From positions 420,534-484,533 of the forward strand of contig NZ_MNPW01000006.1 in NCBI RefSeq assembly GCF_001983175.1: 64,000 nucleotides of DNA, written 5' to 3'. This DNA is from Pseudomonas cedrina subsp. cedrina. Its GTDB lineage: Bacteria; Pseudomonadota; Gammaproteobacteria; Pseudomonadales; Pseudomonadaceae. A model generated the notes under the pieces. That model was given only the letters and a program-made list of their open reading frames with translations. It made no database searches and was not told the origin of the DNA. Within the stretch, counting starts at the first letter, position 1; each line of letters begins with the position of its first letter. The translations under genes were made by a program, and so were the position numbers. Positions 8,620 to 17,766 of the stretch are shown here, piece after piece.

Positions 8620-9169
8620 ACTGCCTGACCGGCGCAAAGGCCGTTGGCAGCTGATCCTGATCCTGCTGATGGTGATCGGCCCGATGGCGCTGGCGACTTT
8701 CATGTACAAGCTGCAGTTCTGGGTCCCGGACGGCCGCAGCTACCATGGCGAACTGATCGGCAATGGCCAGACGCGTGGCGACATTGGCGTGCAGGCCGAC
8801 GAACAGCGCTGGCAATTGCTGGTGACCGCGCCCGCCGCCTGCGCCGCCGATTGCCGGCAACTGGTGTACCTCGCGCGCCAGTTGCAGATCGGCCTGGGCC
8901 GCGATGCTTCGCGCGCCAGCCATGCCTTGGCCAGCGCGCAGCCCGTCAGCAGCGATTACGCCGCCAAGCTCAAGGCCGAGTACCCACAACTGCAGCGCTA
9001 TCCGCTGGACCTGTCGACGTTCACTAAAAATGCCAGTGCGCCGGGCGATGCGCAGCTGTGGATCGTCGATCCCCACGGCAATCTGGTGTTGCGCTACGAC
9101 GCCACGGTCAAGGGCAAGGACTTGCTCAACGACCTGCGCCATTTGCTGAAACTGTCGAACATCGGATAG
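8585..9169 (+). CDS. SCO/thioredoxin-like membrane protein of the oxidase locus
   Basis: A 194-residue protein with one N-terminal membrane helix (about 21-42) and a periplasmic domain. A CAADC motif (CxxxC, like the copper site of SCO proteins) and a late strand VDPHGNLVLRY resemble the thioredoxin-fold SCO family, but overall similarity looks low. The ATG at 8585 follows AAGGAGAAGCCCC. It lies between SURF1 and heme A synthase, so a role in copper or thiol handling during oxidase assembly is likely but inferred. Confidence 0.7.
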   Translation: MGAAMSPPNTSELPDRRKGRWQLILILLMVIGPMALATFMYKLQFWVPDGRSYHGELIGNGQTRGDIGVQADEQRWQLLVTAPAACAADCRQLVYLARQLQIGLGRDASRASHALASAQPVSSDYAAKLKAEYPQLQRYPLDLSTFTKNASAPGDAQLWIVDPHGNLVLRYDATVKGKDLLNDLRHLLKLSNIG

Positions 9170-9179
9170 GGGCATCGTC

Positions 9180-10259
9180 ATGGCCAAACCCGGATTTCGC
9201 CTCGCGTTGTTTGCCACCTTGCTGGCGCTGGTCGTCGTGCTGCTCGGTGCCTACACCCGCTTGACCCACGCCGGCCTGGGTTGCCCGGATTGGCCCGGCT
9301 GCTACGGTTTTATCAGCGTGCCGCAAAGTGAAGCCCAACTGGCCCATGCCGAGTTGCATTTTCCTGATACACCGGTGGAAGCGGCCAAGGGCTGGAGCGA
9401 GATGATCCATCGCTACTTTGCCGGCACGCTGGGTGTACTGATCGCGCTGCTGGCGGCGCGTTCCTGGAGCCATCGGCGTGATCCGGGCCAGCCGGTGAAA
9501 CTGCCGTTGTTCGTGCTGGCGGTGGTGGTTGCCCAGGCGGCGTTTGGCATGTGGACGGTGACGTTGAAGCTGTGGCCGCAGGTGGTGACAGGTCATCTTT
9601 TGGGCGGCTTTGCCACCTTGAGCCTGCTGTTTCTGCTGACCTTGCGCCTGTCCGGCGTGCTGCCCGCGTTGATCGTGCCCAAGCGCCTGCAATATTGGGC
9701 CACCGCCGGGCTGGTGCTGGTGATCGCGCAGATTGCGCTCGGCGGTTGGGTCAGCGCCAACTATGCGGCGGTGGCCTGTGTTGATTTGCCGACGTGTCAT
9801 GGTGATTGGTGGCCGGCTGCGGATTTCGCCAATGGCTTTCACCTCACCCAGCACATCGGCCCCAACTACCTTGGCGGGCAATTGGACAGCGAAGCGCGCA
9901 CCGCCATCCACCTGACCCACCGCGCTGGCGCCGTGATCGTCAGCCTGGTGCTGCTCGGCCTGGCCTGGCAACTGCGTGCGGTCGGCATGACGCGGTTGGC
10001 GGGTTTGCTGCTGATCGCCCTGGCCGCGCAAGTCTGCCTGGGTGTGAGCAATGTGTATTTCGGCCTGCCGCTGCCGGTGGCGGTCGGGCATAACGCCGGG
10101 GGCGCGGCGCTGTTGCTGAGCCTGGTGCTGGTCAATTATCACGCGCGCACCAGCCTGGTCCGGGTGCGCAAGCCGCTGCCATTCGCTTGGCGATTTATCC
10201 CGCGCAAACCGGTGTCGGGCCTGATGACCCTTAAAGGAGAGATGCCATGGCGACCCTGA
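9180..10259 (+). CDS. ctaA: Heme A synthase (COX15/CtaA family)
   Basis: Oxidises heme O to heme A for the aa3 oxidase; integral membrane protein. The 359-residue product shows the two-fold repeat of the family: conserved [18 protein letters not shown] near residue 22 and membrane-embedded histidines such as [25 protein letters not shown] and VGHNAGG. It starts 10 bases after the previous gene and overlaps cyoE by 13 bases, so the two heme enzymes are probably translated together. Confidence 0.94.
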   Translation: MAKPGFRLALFATLLALVVVLLGAYTRLTHAGLGCPDWPGCYGFISVPQSEAQLAHAELHFPDTPVEAAKGWSEMIHRYFAGTLGVLIALLAARSWSHRRDPGQPVKLPLFVLAVVVAQAAFGMWTVTLKLWPQVVTGHLLGGFATLSLLFLLTLRLSGVLPALIVPKRLQYWATAGLVLVIAQIALGGWVSANYAAVACVDLPTCHGDWWPAADFANGFHLTQHIGPNYLGGQLDSEARTAIHLTHRAGAVIVSLVLLGLAWQLRAVGMTRLAGLLLIALAAQVCLGVSNVYFGLPLPVAVGHNAGGAALLLSLVLVNYHARTSLVRVRKPLPFAWRFIPRKPVSGLMTLKGEMPWRP

Positions 10260-11146
10260 TCGGCGCGCGTCACGGCCAGGCGATCTGGCGTGACTACCTG
10301 GAGCTGACCAAGCCGAAGGTGGTGGTGCTGATGCTCATCACTTCCTTGGTGGGGATGTTCCTGGCGACCCGTGCCGGCGTGCCGTGGACGGTGCTGGTGT
10401 TCGGCAACCTGGGGATTGCCCTGTGTGCGGGCGGCGCGGCGGCGGTCAACCATGTAGTGGACCGGCGGATTGACGCGGTAATGGCGCGCACCCACAAGCG
10501 GCCCTTGGCAGAGGGGCGCGTCTCACCACTGGCGGCGTTGGCGTTTGCATTGTTTCTGGCTGTTGCAGGGCTGGCGCTGTTGCTGGCGTTCACCAATGTG
10601 CTGGCGGCATGGCTGACCCTGGCTTCGTTGCTGGGCTACGCCGTGATCTACACCGGGTTTCTAAAGCGCGCGACGCCGCAGAATATTGTCATCGGCGGGC
10701 TGGCCGGCGCGGCGCCGCCGTTGTTGGGGTGGGTTGCCGTCACCGGCCACGTCAGCGCCGAACCCTTGCTGCTGGTGCTGATCATCTTCGCCTGGACCCC
10801 GCCGCACTTCTGGGCGCTGGCCATTCACCGCAAGGAGGAATATGCCAAGGCCGACATCCCGATGCTGCCGGTCACCCATGGCGAGCACTACACCAAGGTG
10901 CACATCCTGCTCTACACCTTCGCCCTGCTGGCGGTGAGCCTGATGCCTTATGTGATCCATATGAGCGGCTTGCTCTACCTTGCGTGCGCGCTGGTATTGG
11001 GCGGACGCTTTCTGCAATGGGCCTGGGTGTTGTACCGTGGCGCTCGGCCGCACGCGGCGATCAACACCTTCAAGTACTCTATCTGGTACCTGTTCCTGCT
11101 GTTTATCGCCCTGCTCGTAGACCACTACCTACTGTTGAACCTATGA
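10247..11146 (+). CDS. cyoE: Protoheme IX farnesyltransferase (heme O synthase)
   Basis: Adds a farnesyl group to protoheme to give heme O, the substrate of CtaA; polytopic inner-membrane prenyltransferase. The 299-residue product has the family Asp-rich motif in [19 protein letters not shown] (about residues 68-86) and nine or so membrane segments. AAGGAGAGATGCC precedes the ATG. It is immediately followed by SCO1, whose ATG overlaps its stop by 4 bases. Confidence 0.95.
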   Translation: MATLIGARHGQAIWRDYLELTKPKVVVLMLITSLVGMFLATRAGVPWTVLVFGNLGIALCAGGAAAVNHVVDRRIDAVMARTHKRPLAEGRVSPLAALAFALFLAVAGLALLLAFTNVLAAWLTLASLLGYAVIYTGFLKRATPQNIVIGGLAGAAPPLLGWVAVTGHVSAEPLLLVLIIFAWTPPHFWALAIHRKEEYAKADIPMLPVTHGEHYTKVHILLYTFALLAVSLMPYVIHMSGLLYLACALVLGGRFLQWAWVLYRGARPHAAINTFKYSIWYLFLLFIALLVDHYLLLNL

Positions 11147-11778
11147 CTCGAACTCAAAAGACTGTCTTCATCCTGGTAGCCCTGGTGGCATTGATCATGG
11201 GCCTGACCGTTAACAAAGTGCTCTCGGGCAAGGGCCAGGGCGACCCCACCGCGCTGATCGACGCAGGCATCATCCTGCTGCCGCAAAGCCGCCAATTGCC
11301 GCCGGTGACCATGACAGACCAGAACGGCCAGCCGGTGCTCGTCAACGAATTGAAAGGCAAGTGGAGCCTGCTGTTCTTCGGCTACACCTTCTGCCCGGAC
11401 ATCTGCCCCACCACCCTCGCCCAACTGCGCCAGATCAAGAGCGAGCTGCCCAAGGACGTTGTGGATAAGTTGCAGGTGGTCCTGGTGAGCGTCGACCCGA
11501 ACCGCGATACGCCGACCCAGCTCAAGCAGTACCTGGGCTACTTCGACCCGCAGTTCCAGGGCCTCACCGGCGCGAATGTGGAGGATGTACAGAAAGTCTC
11601 GAATGCCGTAAGCATCCCGTTTATTCCGGCCGACACCAGCAAGCCGAACTACACCGTCGACCACAGCGGCAACCTCGCGCTGATCGGGCCGGACGGGACA
11701 CAGCGCGGGTTTATTCGTGCGCCGCTGAACAGCCAGAAGCTGGTGGCACAATTGCCGGGGTTGTTGCAGCGTAAGTAA
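11143..11778 (+). CDS. SCO1/SenC copper chaperone
   Basis: Membrane-anchored thioredoxin-fold protein that delivers copper to CuA of subunit II. The 211-residue product has an N-terminal helix (about 8-24), the copper motif CPDICPTT (CxxxC) and a later His in VDHSGN, the third ligand. Start: the ATG overlapping the cyoE stop. The frame is open upstream, but that part is a shadow of cyoE. It closes the oxidase assembly locus. Confidence 0.95.
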   Translation: MTRTQKTVFILVALVALIMGLTVNKVLSGKGQGDPTALIDAGIILLPQSRQLPPVTMTDQNGQPVLVNELKGKWSLLFFGYTFCPDICPTTLAQLRQIKSELPKDVVDKLQVVLVSVDPNRDTPTQLKQYLGYFDPQFQGLTGANVEDVQKVSNAVSIPFIPADTSKPNYTVDHSGNLALIGPDGTQRGFIRAPLNSQKLVAQLPGLLQRK

Positions 11779-11811
11779 GCCGATCACCACCCTGCCAACA
11801 ACACACATCAC

Positions 11812-11902
11812 CTGTGGGAGCTGGCTTGCCTGCGATAGCGGTGGACCAGTACCTGATAGGCTGGCTGACCCACCGCCATCGCAGGCAAGCCAGCTCCCAC
11901 AG
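11812..11902. repeat. REP palindrome after the oxidase locus
   Basis: Near-perfect inverted repeat of about 33 bases (arms 11812-11844 and 11870-11902) with the core GTGGGAGCTGGCTTGCCTGCG. It lies at the left edge of the small accessory island. Confidence 0.88.
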
Positions 11903-12029
11903 TGGTTTTGTGCAAGGGTTGAGCAGTGTGTCGTCGGATATTTCCCGCAAGATGTCGCGCCCTGCATGAACTTGTTGGGCGCTCTTGGGGTGGCTAGTCT
12001 TTGCCCTGTCGCTGCAAATTCAGTGACAG

Positions 12030-12087
12030 GGTGTGGAAGCCCTTATATCGTTAGGCGCACAAAGCGCCACCAAGTGTCAGGCGCTTT
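12030..12087 (+). promoter_or_regulatory. First target-like copy plus intrinsic terminator of a C4-type leader
   Basis: GGTGTGGAAG (12030-12039) and CGTTAGGC (12049-12056) are complementary to the exposed segments of the RNA at 12107-12188. A terminator-like hairpin follows: AAAGCGCC (12061-12068) with GGCGCTTT (12080-12087) and a run of T. A further hairpin, CCCTGTC/GACAGGG, lies at 12004-12031. The layout matches the upstream target pair of phage P1/P7 type C4 systems. Confidence 0.6.
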
Positions 12088-12106
12088 TTTTCTTGTCTGC
12101 GTTTTA

Positions 12107-12188
12107 TGGTGGTTGTGCGCGGGGCGCTTTCGAGTGCGCCGGGTGCCTAACGTCCCGGTCTTCCACACCTGCGTACAACCGCCACCCA
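12107..12188 (+). ncRNA. C4-like antisense RNA (antirepressor control)
   Basis: A compact RNA fold can be drawn. A closing stem TGGTGGTTGT (12107-12116) pairs with ACAACCGCCACCCA (12175-12188), and an inner hairpin is GGCGC (12123-12127) with GCGCC (12136-12140). Two exposed segments remain, GCCTAACG (12145-12152) and CTTCCACACC (12160-12169). These are complementary to CGTTAGG and GTGGAAG, which occur both upstream and again in front of the Bro-N gene. In phages P1 and P7 the C4 RNA uses this logic to block antirepressor translation. The family assignment is by recalled architecture; a covariance search would settle it. Confidence 0.65.
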
Positions 12189-12192
12189 TTAC

Positions 12193-12231
12193 GTGGAAGT
12201 AGTGTTTGGCGGTCCTTTGATACGTTAGGAG
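12193..12231 (+). promoter_or_regulatory. Second target copy overlapping the Bro-N ribosome binding site
   Basis: GTGGAAG (12193-12199) and CGTTAGGAG (12223-12231) repeat the target pair. The second element contains the Shine-Dalgarno sequence TAGGAG, seven bases before the ATG at 12239. Pairing with the antisense segment CCTAACG would hide the ribosome site. Confidence 0.6.
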
Positions 12232-12238
12232 CCAGACC

Positions 12239-12595
12239 ATGCAAGTACTTACCCCTGATCCCCCTATCACTCCCGAAGTCTTCACCCGCCACCATCACCA
12301 ACTGCATGCCGTGCTGATCGACGGTCAGCCCTGGTTCAGTGCTTCCGACATCGGCCACCTGATGGGCCTGCACCTCAACCCGGCATTACTGCGAAAACTC
12401 GATCCCGATCAGCAACACACTCTGCCCCTGATCACTCACGGTCACTGCGCACCGACCTTGATGGTCAGCGAGTCTGGCGTCTATGCGATGCTCATCTATC
12501 ACTACTACCCGGAGAACCGTTGCCTGCGTCAGTGGCTGACTCATGAGGTCATACCTGCGCTGCGTGGCAAACAGCGGGTAAGTGTGTCGGCCTGA
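12239..12595 (+). CDS. Solitary Bro-N domain protein (phage antirepressor-like)
   Basis: A 118-residue protein that is essentially a single Bro-N domain: LIDGQPWFSASDIGHLMGL (residues about 24-42), then VSESGVYAMLIYHYYPENRCLRQWLTHEVIPALR, matching the pattern of phage antirepressors and baculovirus BRO proteins. The usual C-terminal KilA-C/ANT domain is absent. It is preceded by a C4-like antisense RNA and flanked on both sides by REP elements, with no other phage gene nearby. It may be a domesticated remnant that binds DNA or titrates a repressor; its target is unknown. Confidence 0.82.
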   Translation: MQVLTPDPPITPEVFTRHHHQLHAVLIDGQPWFSASDIGHLMGLHLNPALLRKLDPDQQHTLPLITHGHCAPTLMVSESGVYAMLIYHYYPENRCLRQWLTHEVIPALRGKQRVSVSA

Positions 12596-12617
12596 TCGTT
12601 CAGGCAACACAAAGCAA

Positions 12618-12708
12618 TTGTGGGAGCTGGCTTGCCTGCGATTGCGGTGGGTCAGTCAGCCTATTAGCCACTGGTCCAACGCTATCGCAGGCAAGCCAGC
12701 ACCCACAT
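12618..12708. repeat. REP palindrome right of the Bro-N gene
   Basis: Inverted arms 12618-12644 and about 12684-12708 with core GTGGGAGCTGGCTTGCCTGCG; one arm has a CACCCACA variant. It pairs positionally with the REP at 11812, so the Bro-N island is bracketed by the same repeat type. Confidence 0.85.
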
Positions 12709-12742
12709 TTTTGATCTTCAGTGTTTTGGAGATCGAGGCCGA

Positions 12743-13513
12743 TCAGAACGCCGGCAGGATTGCGCCTTTGTACTTCTCGAGGATGAACGCTTTCACTTCA
12801 GGCGTGTGCAGCGCTGCAACCAGCTTCTTCACCGCATCCGAATCCTTGTTGTCTTCGCGGGTCACCAGGATGTTCACGTAAGGCGAGTCGTTGCCTTCGA
12901 TGACCAAAGCATCCTTGGAGGGGTCCAGCTTGGCTTCCAGCGCGTAGTTGGTGTTGATCAGCGCCAGGTCGACCTGGGTCAGCACGCGCGGCAGGGTGGC
13001 GGCTTCCAGTTCGCGGAATTTCAGGTTTTTGCTGTTACCGGTGATGTCCTTGATGGTCGACAGGATGTCAGTCGGGTCCTTCAGGGTGATCAGGCCGTTC
13101 TTGGCCAGCAGCAACAGCGCGCGGCCGCCATTGGTGGCGTCGTTCGGAATCACGACGTTGGCGCCGCTCGGCAGCTCGTCCAGCTTCTTGTACTTGCTGG
13201 AGTAGGCGCCCAGGGGCTCCAGGTGCACGGCGCCGACGCTCACCAGGTGAGTGCCCTTGGCTTTGTTGAATTCATCCAGGTACGGCTGGTGCTGGAAGAA
13301 GTTGGCGTCCAGGCGTTTTTCCGCCACTTGCACGTTTGGTTGCACGTAGTCGGTGAAGACTTTGACCTGCAGGTCCACGCCTTCTTTGGCGAGTGCAGGT
13401 TTCACGAATTCGAGGATTTCCGCGTGCGGCACCGGCGAAGCGGCGACCGTGAGGGTCTCGGCGTGGGCGGAGAACGCGGCAACGGCGGCGAAAGCAACCA
13501 GTAGTTTTTTCAT
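12743..13513 (-). CDS. metQ: D/L-methionine ABC transporter, periplasmic binding protein
   Basis: Binds methionine in the periplasm for the MetNI importer (NlpA/MetQ family). The 256-residue product has a signal peptide ending at AHA (about residue 20) without a lipobox Cys, so it is soluble rather than lipid-anchored. Family features include the N-terminal TVAASPVPHAEIL, NFFQHQPYLDEFN and the ATNGGRALLLL ligand region. The start is MKKLLVAF with AAGGAGC upstream. It is the third gene of metN-metI-metQ, 51 bases after metI. Confidence 0.93.
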   Translation of the reverse strand: MKKLLVAFAAVAAFSAHAETLTVAASPVPHAEILEFVKPALAKEGVDLQVKVFTDYVQPNVQVAEKRLDANFFQHQPYLDEFNKAKGTHLVSVGAVHLEPLGAYSSKYKKLDELPSGANVVIPNDATNGGRALLLLAKNGLITLKDPTDILSTIKDITGNSKNLKFRELEAATLPRVLTQVDLALINTNYALEAKLDPSKDALVIEGNDSPYVNILVTREDNKDSDAVKKLVAALHTPEVKAFILEKYKGAILPAF

Positions 13514-13564
13514 CCAACAAGCTCCTTGTTCGGGCATGTGCCGGCGCCTGGCCGGCCATGGCCG

Positions 13565-14239
13565 TTATTTTCGAGAAAAGTGCACCACCAGCTTGTCGCC
13601 GACGGTTTGCAGAATTTGCACCAGAATCAGCAGCATCACCACGGTGACCACCATCACGTCGGTCTGGAAGCGCTGGTAACCGAAACGGATCGCCAGGTCA
13701 CCCAGGCCACCAGCACCGACTACACCGGCCATCGCCGTGTAGGACACCAGTGTAATCGCCGTCACCGTAATCGCCGCGAAAATGCCGGGACGGGCTTCGG
13801 GCAACAAGGCGTTGGTGATGATCTGGCGGGTGGTGGCGCCCATGGATTGGGTCGCCTCGATGATGCCGCGGTCCACTTCGCGCAGGGCGGTTTCAACCAG
13901 GCGTGCGAAGAACGGCGTGGCACCGACGACCAGCGGTGGAATCGCACCCGCCACGCCCAGCGATGTGCCAGTGATCAGGACGGTGAACGGGATCATCACG
14001 ATCAACAGGATGATGAACGGCAGCGAGCGCAGGATATTGACGATCAGCGACAGCAGTGCGTACAGGCCCTTCTGTTCGAACAACTGGCGCGGGCTGGTCA
14101 GGAACAGCAGCACGCCCAGCGGCAGGCCCAGCAGCACGGTGAAGAACAGCGAGCCGAATAGCATGGTCATGGTGTCGCCGGTGGCGAGCCAGATTTCGGA
14201 CCAGTCGATATTGGCGAAGAAACTCAACAGGACTTCCAT
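13565..14239 (-). CDS. metI: Methionine ABC transporter permease
   Basis: Inner-membrane channel subunit, 224 residues with five expected helices. The cytoplasmic EAA-type coupling loop is visible around ALREVDRGIIEATQSMGAT. It begins at an ATG that shares one base with the metN stop (TAATG), so translation is coupled. It pairs with MetN (ATPase) and MetQ (binding protein). Confidence 0.94.
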   Translation of the reverse strand: MEVLLSFFANIDWSEIWLATGDTMTMLFGSLFFTVLLGLPLGVLLFLTSPRQLFEQKGLYALLSLIVNILRSLPFIILLIVMIPFTVLITGTSLGVAGAIPPLVVGATPFFARLVETALREVDRGIIEATQSMGATTRQIITNALLPEARPGIFAAITVTAITLVSYTAMAGVVGAGGLGDLAIRFGYQRFQTDVMVVTVVMLLILVQILQTVGDKLVVHFSRK

Positions 14240-15246
14240 TAGCGCAGGACCTCCATGTGGACGTCAGCGGCGGTGAAGCGCGCGAAGGCTGCTTCCATGT
14301 CGCCACCCGTAACGGCGAGGGTCAGTTGCCCGTAGGGGATGTCTTTGATGCGGTCGATACGACCGGCGAGGATGCTGTAGTCCACCCCCGTTTCGCGGGC
14401 GACGGTACCCAGCAACGGCGCGTAGGTCGCTTCGCCCTGAAACGTCAGGCGTACGATACGGCCTGGGACGTGGGCGAAGTCATCGCGTTGCTCGCCTTCA
14501 TCGACCTGCTCGGCTTCTTGGACGAAGCGTTTGGTGGTCGGGTGTTTGGGATGCAGGAACACATCGGCCACCGAGCCTTGCTCGACGATCACGCCGGCGT
14601 CCATCACCGCCACCTGGTCGCAGACGCGGCGGATCACATCCATTTCGTGGGTGATCAGCACGATGGTCAGCTTGAGTTCGCGGTTGATCTCGGCCAGCAG
14701 TTGCAGCACCGAGGCGGTGGTCTGCGGGTCGAGCGCGCTGGTGGCTTCGTCGCACAGCAAGATCTTGGGCTTGGTCGCCAGGGCGCGAGCAATGCCGACG
14801 CGCTGCTTCTGGCCGCCGGACAACTGCGCCGGGTACTTCCTGGCGTGGTCCGACAGGCCGACGCGGGCGAGCAACTCGGCGACGCGCAGGTCGATGTCCT
14901 TGCGCGACAATTCGCCGGCCAGGGTCAGGGGCAGCGCGACGTTGTCGGCGACGGTCTTGGAGGCCAGCAGGTTGAAGTGCTGGAAGATCATCCCGACCTG
15001 CTGGCGAAAACGGCGCAGGCCGTTGGCGTCCAGGGCGGTGACTTCTTCGCCATCCACCGTGATCTGGCCGCCGCTCGGTTCTTCGAGGCGGTTGATCAGG
15101 CGCAGCAGGGTGCTTTTACCCGCACCCGAGTGGCCGATCAGGCCAAATACCTGGCCGTTCTCGACGCGCAGGCTGGTGGAATGCAGGGCGGGGATATCCT
15201 TACCGGCGACGCGGTAGGTTTTATGGACGTTTTGAAACTCGATCAC
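14239..15246 (-). CDS. metN: Methionine ABC transporter ATPase
   Basis: Energises methionine import. The 335-residue product has Walker [10 protein letters not shown] (38-46), signature LSGGQKQRV, Walker [12 protein letters not shown] and the H-loop Thr-His. A C-terminal domain of about 90 residues (from about 250) corresponds to the NIL regulatory domain that binds methionine and inhibits transport in the E. coli homologue. It is the first gene of the operon and divergent from katE across 265 bases. Confidence 0.95.
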   Translation of the reverse strand: MIEFQNVHKTYRVAGKDIPALHSTSLRVENGQVFGLIGHSGAGKSTLLRLINRLEEPSGGQITVDGEEVTALDANGLRRFRQQVGMIFQHFNLLASKTVADNVALPLTLAGELSRKDIDLRVAELLARVGLSDHARKYPAQLSGGQKQRVGIARALATKPKILLCDEATSALDPQTTASVLQLLAEINRELKLTIVLITHEMDVIRRVCDQVAVMDAGVIVEQGSVADVFLHPKHPTTKRFVQEAEQVDEGEQRDDFAHVPGRIVRLTFQGEATYAPLLGTVARETGVDYSILAGRIDRIKDIPYGQLTLAVTGGDMEAAFARFTAADVHMEVLR

Positions 15247-15412
15247 GTAGCGAACCTTGTGGGGCGCATTGAAAAGGGATCAGCGGTTAGCCGGGCGCGC
15301 ATTTTAGCCTGTCCGACTAGCGTTTCTTAGCATTTATTTCGCATCCACCCAGCGATTTGGCAATAACGCGATCAAAGGTCATAAAAAAGGAACGGCCCAA
15401 AACCTCATCAGT

Positions 15413-15422
15413 CACTACTTAA
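15413..15422 (+). promoter_or_regulatory. Possible RpoS-type -10 element for katE
   Basis: CACTACTTAA lies about 90 bases before the katE start and resembles the stationary-phase -10 consensus (CTAYRCTTAA). No clear -35 is needed for this class. Related large catalases are commonly RpoS controlled. Weak on sequence alone. Confidence 0.3.
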
Positions 15423-15511
15423 GCAACTCGTTTTCCAGGTGCCGTGCCTGGGAGTTTGCTCAAACGAGCCGGGGACCGCTCTGGCCATTTAAAACCAAGG
15501 AGTTTTACCTG

Positions 15512-17653
15512 ATGAGTACCGAGAAGCCAGGAACCCCGCCGAAGAGTGAACTCGCGGGCACCGAAACCCTGGACCGTGGCAACACCAACGCCAAGCTGCA
15601 GGCCCTGGACGAATTCCGTTCCGACGCGACCGGACAGGCCCTGCGCACCAACCAGGGCGTGAAGATTTCCGATAACCAGAACACCCTGAAAGTCGGCTCC
15701 CGCGGCCCGTCGCTGCTGGAAGACTTCATCATGCGGGAAAAGATCACGCATTTTGACCATGAACGCATCCCGGAGCGCATCGTGCATGCGCGCGGTACTG
15801 GCGCCCATGGTTACTTCCAGACTTATGAAGACCACTCGGCGCTCTCCAAGGCCGCCTTCCTGCGCATTCCGGAGCATAAAACCCCGGTATTTGCGCGTTT
15901 CTCCACCGTGCAAGGCCCGCGTGGCTCGGGCGATACGGTGCGTGACGTGCGTGGCTTTGCCGTGAAGTTCTTCACCGAAGAAGGCAACTTCGACCTGGTG
16001 GGCAACAACATGCCGGTGTTCTTCATTCAGGACGCGATTAAATTTCCTGACTTCGTGCACGCCGTCAAGCCTGAACCGCACAACGAGATCCCTACCGGCG
16101 GATCGGCGCACGATACGTTCTGGGACTTTGTCTCGCTGGTGCCGGAGTCGGCGCACATGGTGGTCTGGGCGATGTCCGACCGCGCCATTCCGAAAAGCCT
16201 GCGTGCCATGCAGGGCTTTGGCGTGCACACCTTTCGTCTGATCAACACCGAAGGTAAATCAAGCTTTGTGAAGTTTCACTGGCGGCCAAAAGTCGGCACC
16301 TGCTCGCTGGTGTGGGACGAAGCGCAGAAGCTGGCCGGTAAAGATACCGACTACCACCGTCGCGACCTGTGGGAAGCGATTGAAAGTGGCGATTACCCTG
16401 AGTGGGAACTGGGCGTGCAAATTGTTGCGGAAGAAGACGAACACACGTTCGATTTCGACCTGCTCGACCCGACCAAGATCATCCCCGAAGAGTTGGTGCC
16501 GATCACCCCGCTGGGCAAGATGGTGCTGAACCGCAACCCGGACAACTTCTTTGCCGAAGTCGAGCAGGTTGCGTTCTGCCCAGGCCATATCGTGCCAGGT
16601 ATCGACTTCACCAACGACCCGCTGCTGCAAGGTCGTCTGTTTTCTTACACCGACACGCAGATCAGCCGTCTCGGTGGTCCGAACTTCCATGAGATCCCGA
16701 TCAATCGTCCGGTCGCGCCGAACCACAACAATCAGCGCGATGCCCAGCATCGGACCGTGATCGACAAGGGGCGCGCCGCTTACGAGCCGAACTCCATTGA
16801 CGGCGGCTGGCCGAAGGAAACGCCTGCGGGCCCGACCGACGGCGGTTTTGAGACCTACTACGAGCGTATCGATGCGAATAAGGTGCGCGAGCGCAGTGAA
16901 TCGTTCGGTGACCATTTCTCCCAGGCCACGCTGTTTTTTAACAGCATGAGCCATCACGAGAAAGAGCACATCATCGCCGCCTACAGCTTTGAGTTGGGCA
17001 AGGTCGAGCGCGAGCATATTCGTGCGCGCCAGGTGAATGAGATTCTGGCCAATATCGACTTGGAACTGGCCAAGCGCGTTGCGCAGAACCTGGGCTTGCC
17101 CGCGCCGACCAAAGGCACGGTGCCGGTGCGTGAAACCTCGGTGAAAAAATCGCCGGCCTTGAGCCAGGTGAATTTGCTCTCGGGTGACATCAAGACGCGC
17201 AAAGTAGCGATCCTGGCTGCCAATGGCGTGGATGGCGCGGCGATTGATGCGTTGAAAAAAGCCCTGGAGGCAGAAGGTGCGCACGCCAAGTTGCTCGGGC
17301 CGACCTCGGCACCGGTGACCACGGCGGATGGCAAGACGCTGCCGGTGGATGCGTCGATGGAGGGCATGCCGTCCATTGCCTTTGACGCGGTGTTTATCCC
17401 AGGCGGCAAAGCCTCGGTGGAAGCGCTGAGCGGTGACGGTGTGGCGTTGCATTACGTGCTGGAGGCGTACAAGCACCTGAAGGCGATTGCGGTGGCCAGT
17501 GACGTGAAGCCATTGCTGGATCTGCTGAAGCTGGAGGCGGATGCGGGGTTGATCGTGGGGGCCGATGCCAAGGCGTTCAAGGCGTTCTTCGCGGCGATTG
17601 CCCAGCATCGGGTCTGGGAGCGTGAGCCGAAGGCCAAGGCGATTCCGGCTTAA
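15512..17653 (+). CDS. katE: Large-subunit monofunctional catalase (HPII type)
   Basis: Breaks down hydrogen peroxide to water and oxygen with heme. The 713-residue product belongs to the large-subunit clade. The catalytic His92 is in [14 protein letters not shown], the substrate-channel region holds [19 protein letters not shown], and the heme-ligand Tyr is in [16 protein letters not shown]-terminal domain of about 150 residues ([12 protein letters not shown] to the end) has the DJ-1/glutamine-amidotransferase-like fold typical of HPII. AAGGAGTTTTACCTG precedes the ATG. It stands alone between metN and a lipoprotein gene. Confidence 0.95.
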   Translation: MSTEKPGTPPKSELAGTETLDRGNTNAKLQALDEFRSDATGQALRTNQGVKISDNQNTLKVGSRGPSLLEDFIMREKITHFDHERIPERIVHARGTGAHGYFQTYEDHSALSKAAFLRIPEHKTPVFARFSTVQGPRGSGDTVRDVRGFAVKFFTEEGNFDLVGNNMPVFFIQDAIKFPDFVHAVKPEPHNEIPTGGSAHDTFWDFVSLVPESAHMVVWAMSDRAIPKSLRAMQGFGVHTFRLINTEGKSSFVKFHWRPKVGTCSLVWDEAQKLAGKDTDYHRRDLWEAIESGDYPEWELGVQIVAEEDEHTFDFDLLDPTKIIPEELVPITPLGKMVLNRNPDNFFAEVEQVAFCPGHIVPGIDFTNDPLLQGRLFSYTDTQISRLGGPNFHEIPINRPVAPNHNNQRDAQHRTVIDKGRAAYEPNSIDGGWPKETPAGPTDGGFETYYERIDANKVRERSESFGDHFSQATLFFNSMSHHEKEHIIAAYSFELGKVEREHIRARQVNEILANIDLELAKRVAQNLGLPAPTKGTVPVRETSVKKSPALSQVNLLSGDIKTRKVAILAANGVDGAAIDALKKALEAEGAHAKLLGPTSAPVTTADGKTLPVDASMEGMPSIAFDAVFIPGGKASVEALSGDGVALHYVLEAYKHLKAIAVASDVKPLLDLLKLEADAGLIVGADAKAFKAFFAAIAQHRVWEREPKAKAIPA

Positions 17654-17678
17654 GTCTTCCGCTGTGGCTTAAACCGCC

Positions 17679-17761
17679 TTCGCGAGCAAGCCCGCTCCCA
17701 CATTTTGACCGCATTCTCATGTTGGAAATCGGTCAAGTGTGGGAGCGGGCTTGCTCGCGAA
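17679..17761. repeat. REP palindrome (GCGGGCTTGCTCGCGAA type)
   Basis: Perfect 24-base inverted arms at 17679-17702 and 17738-17761, between the convergent katE and lipoprotein genes. This is the second REP subtype in the window, with GAGCGGGCTTGCTCGCG in place of GAGCTGGCTTGCCTGCG. Confidence 0.9.
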
Positions 17762-17766
17762 TGGCG

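Noticed and set aside
12033..12317. Open frame of 94 codons similar in style to phage Ash-like proteins
   Set aside because: It lies across the terminator and C4-like RNA and has no ribosome site. The apparent similarity probably reflects the conserved RNA rather than a protein.
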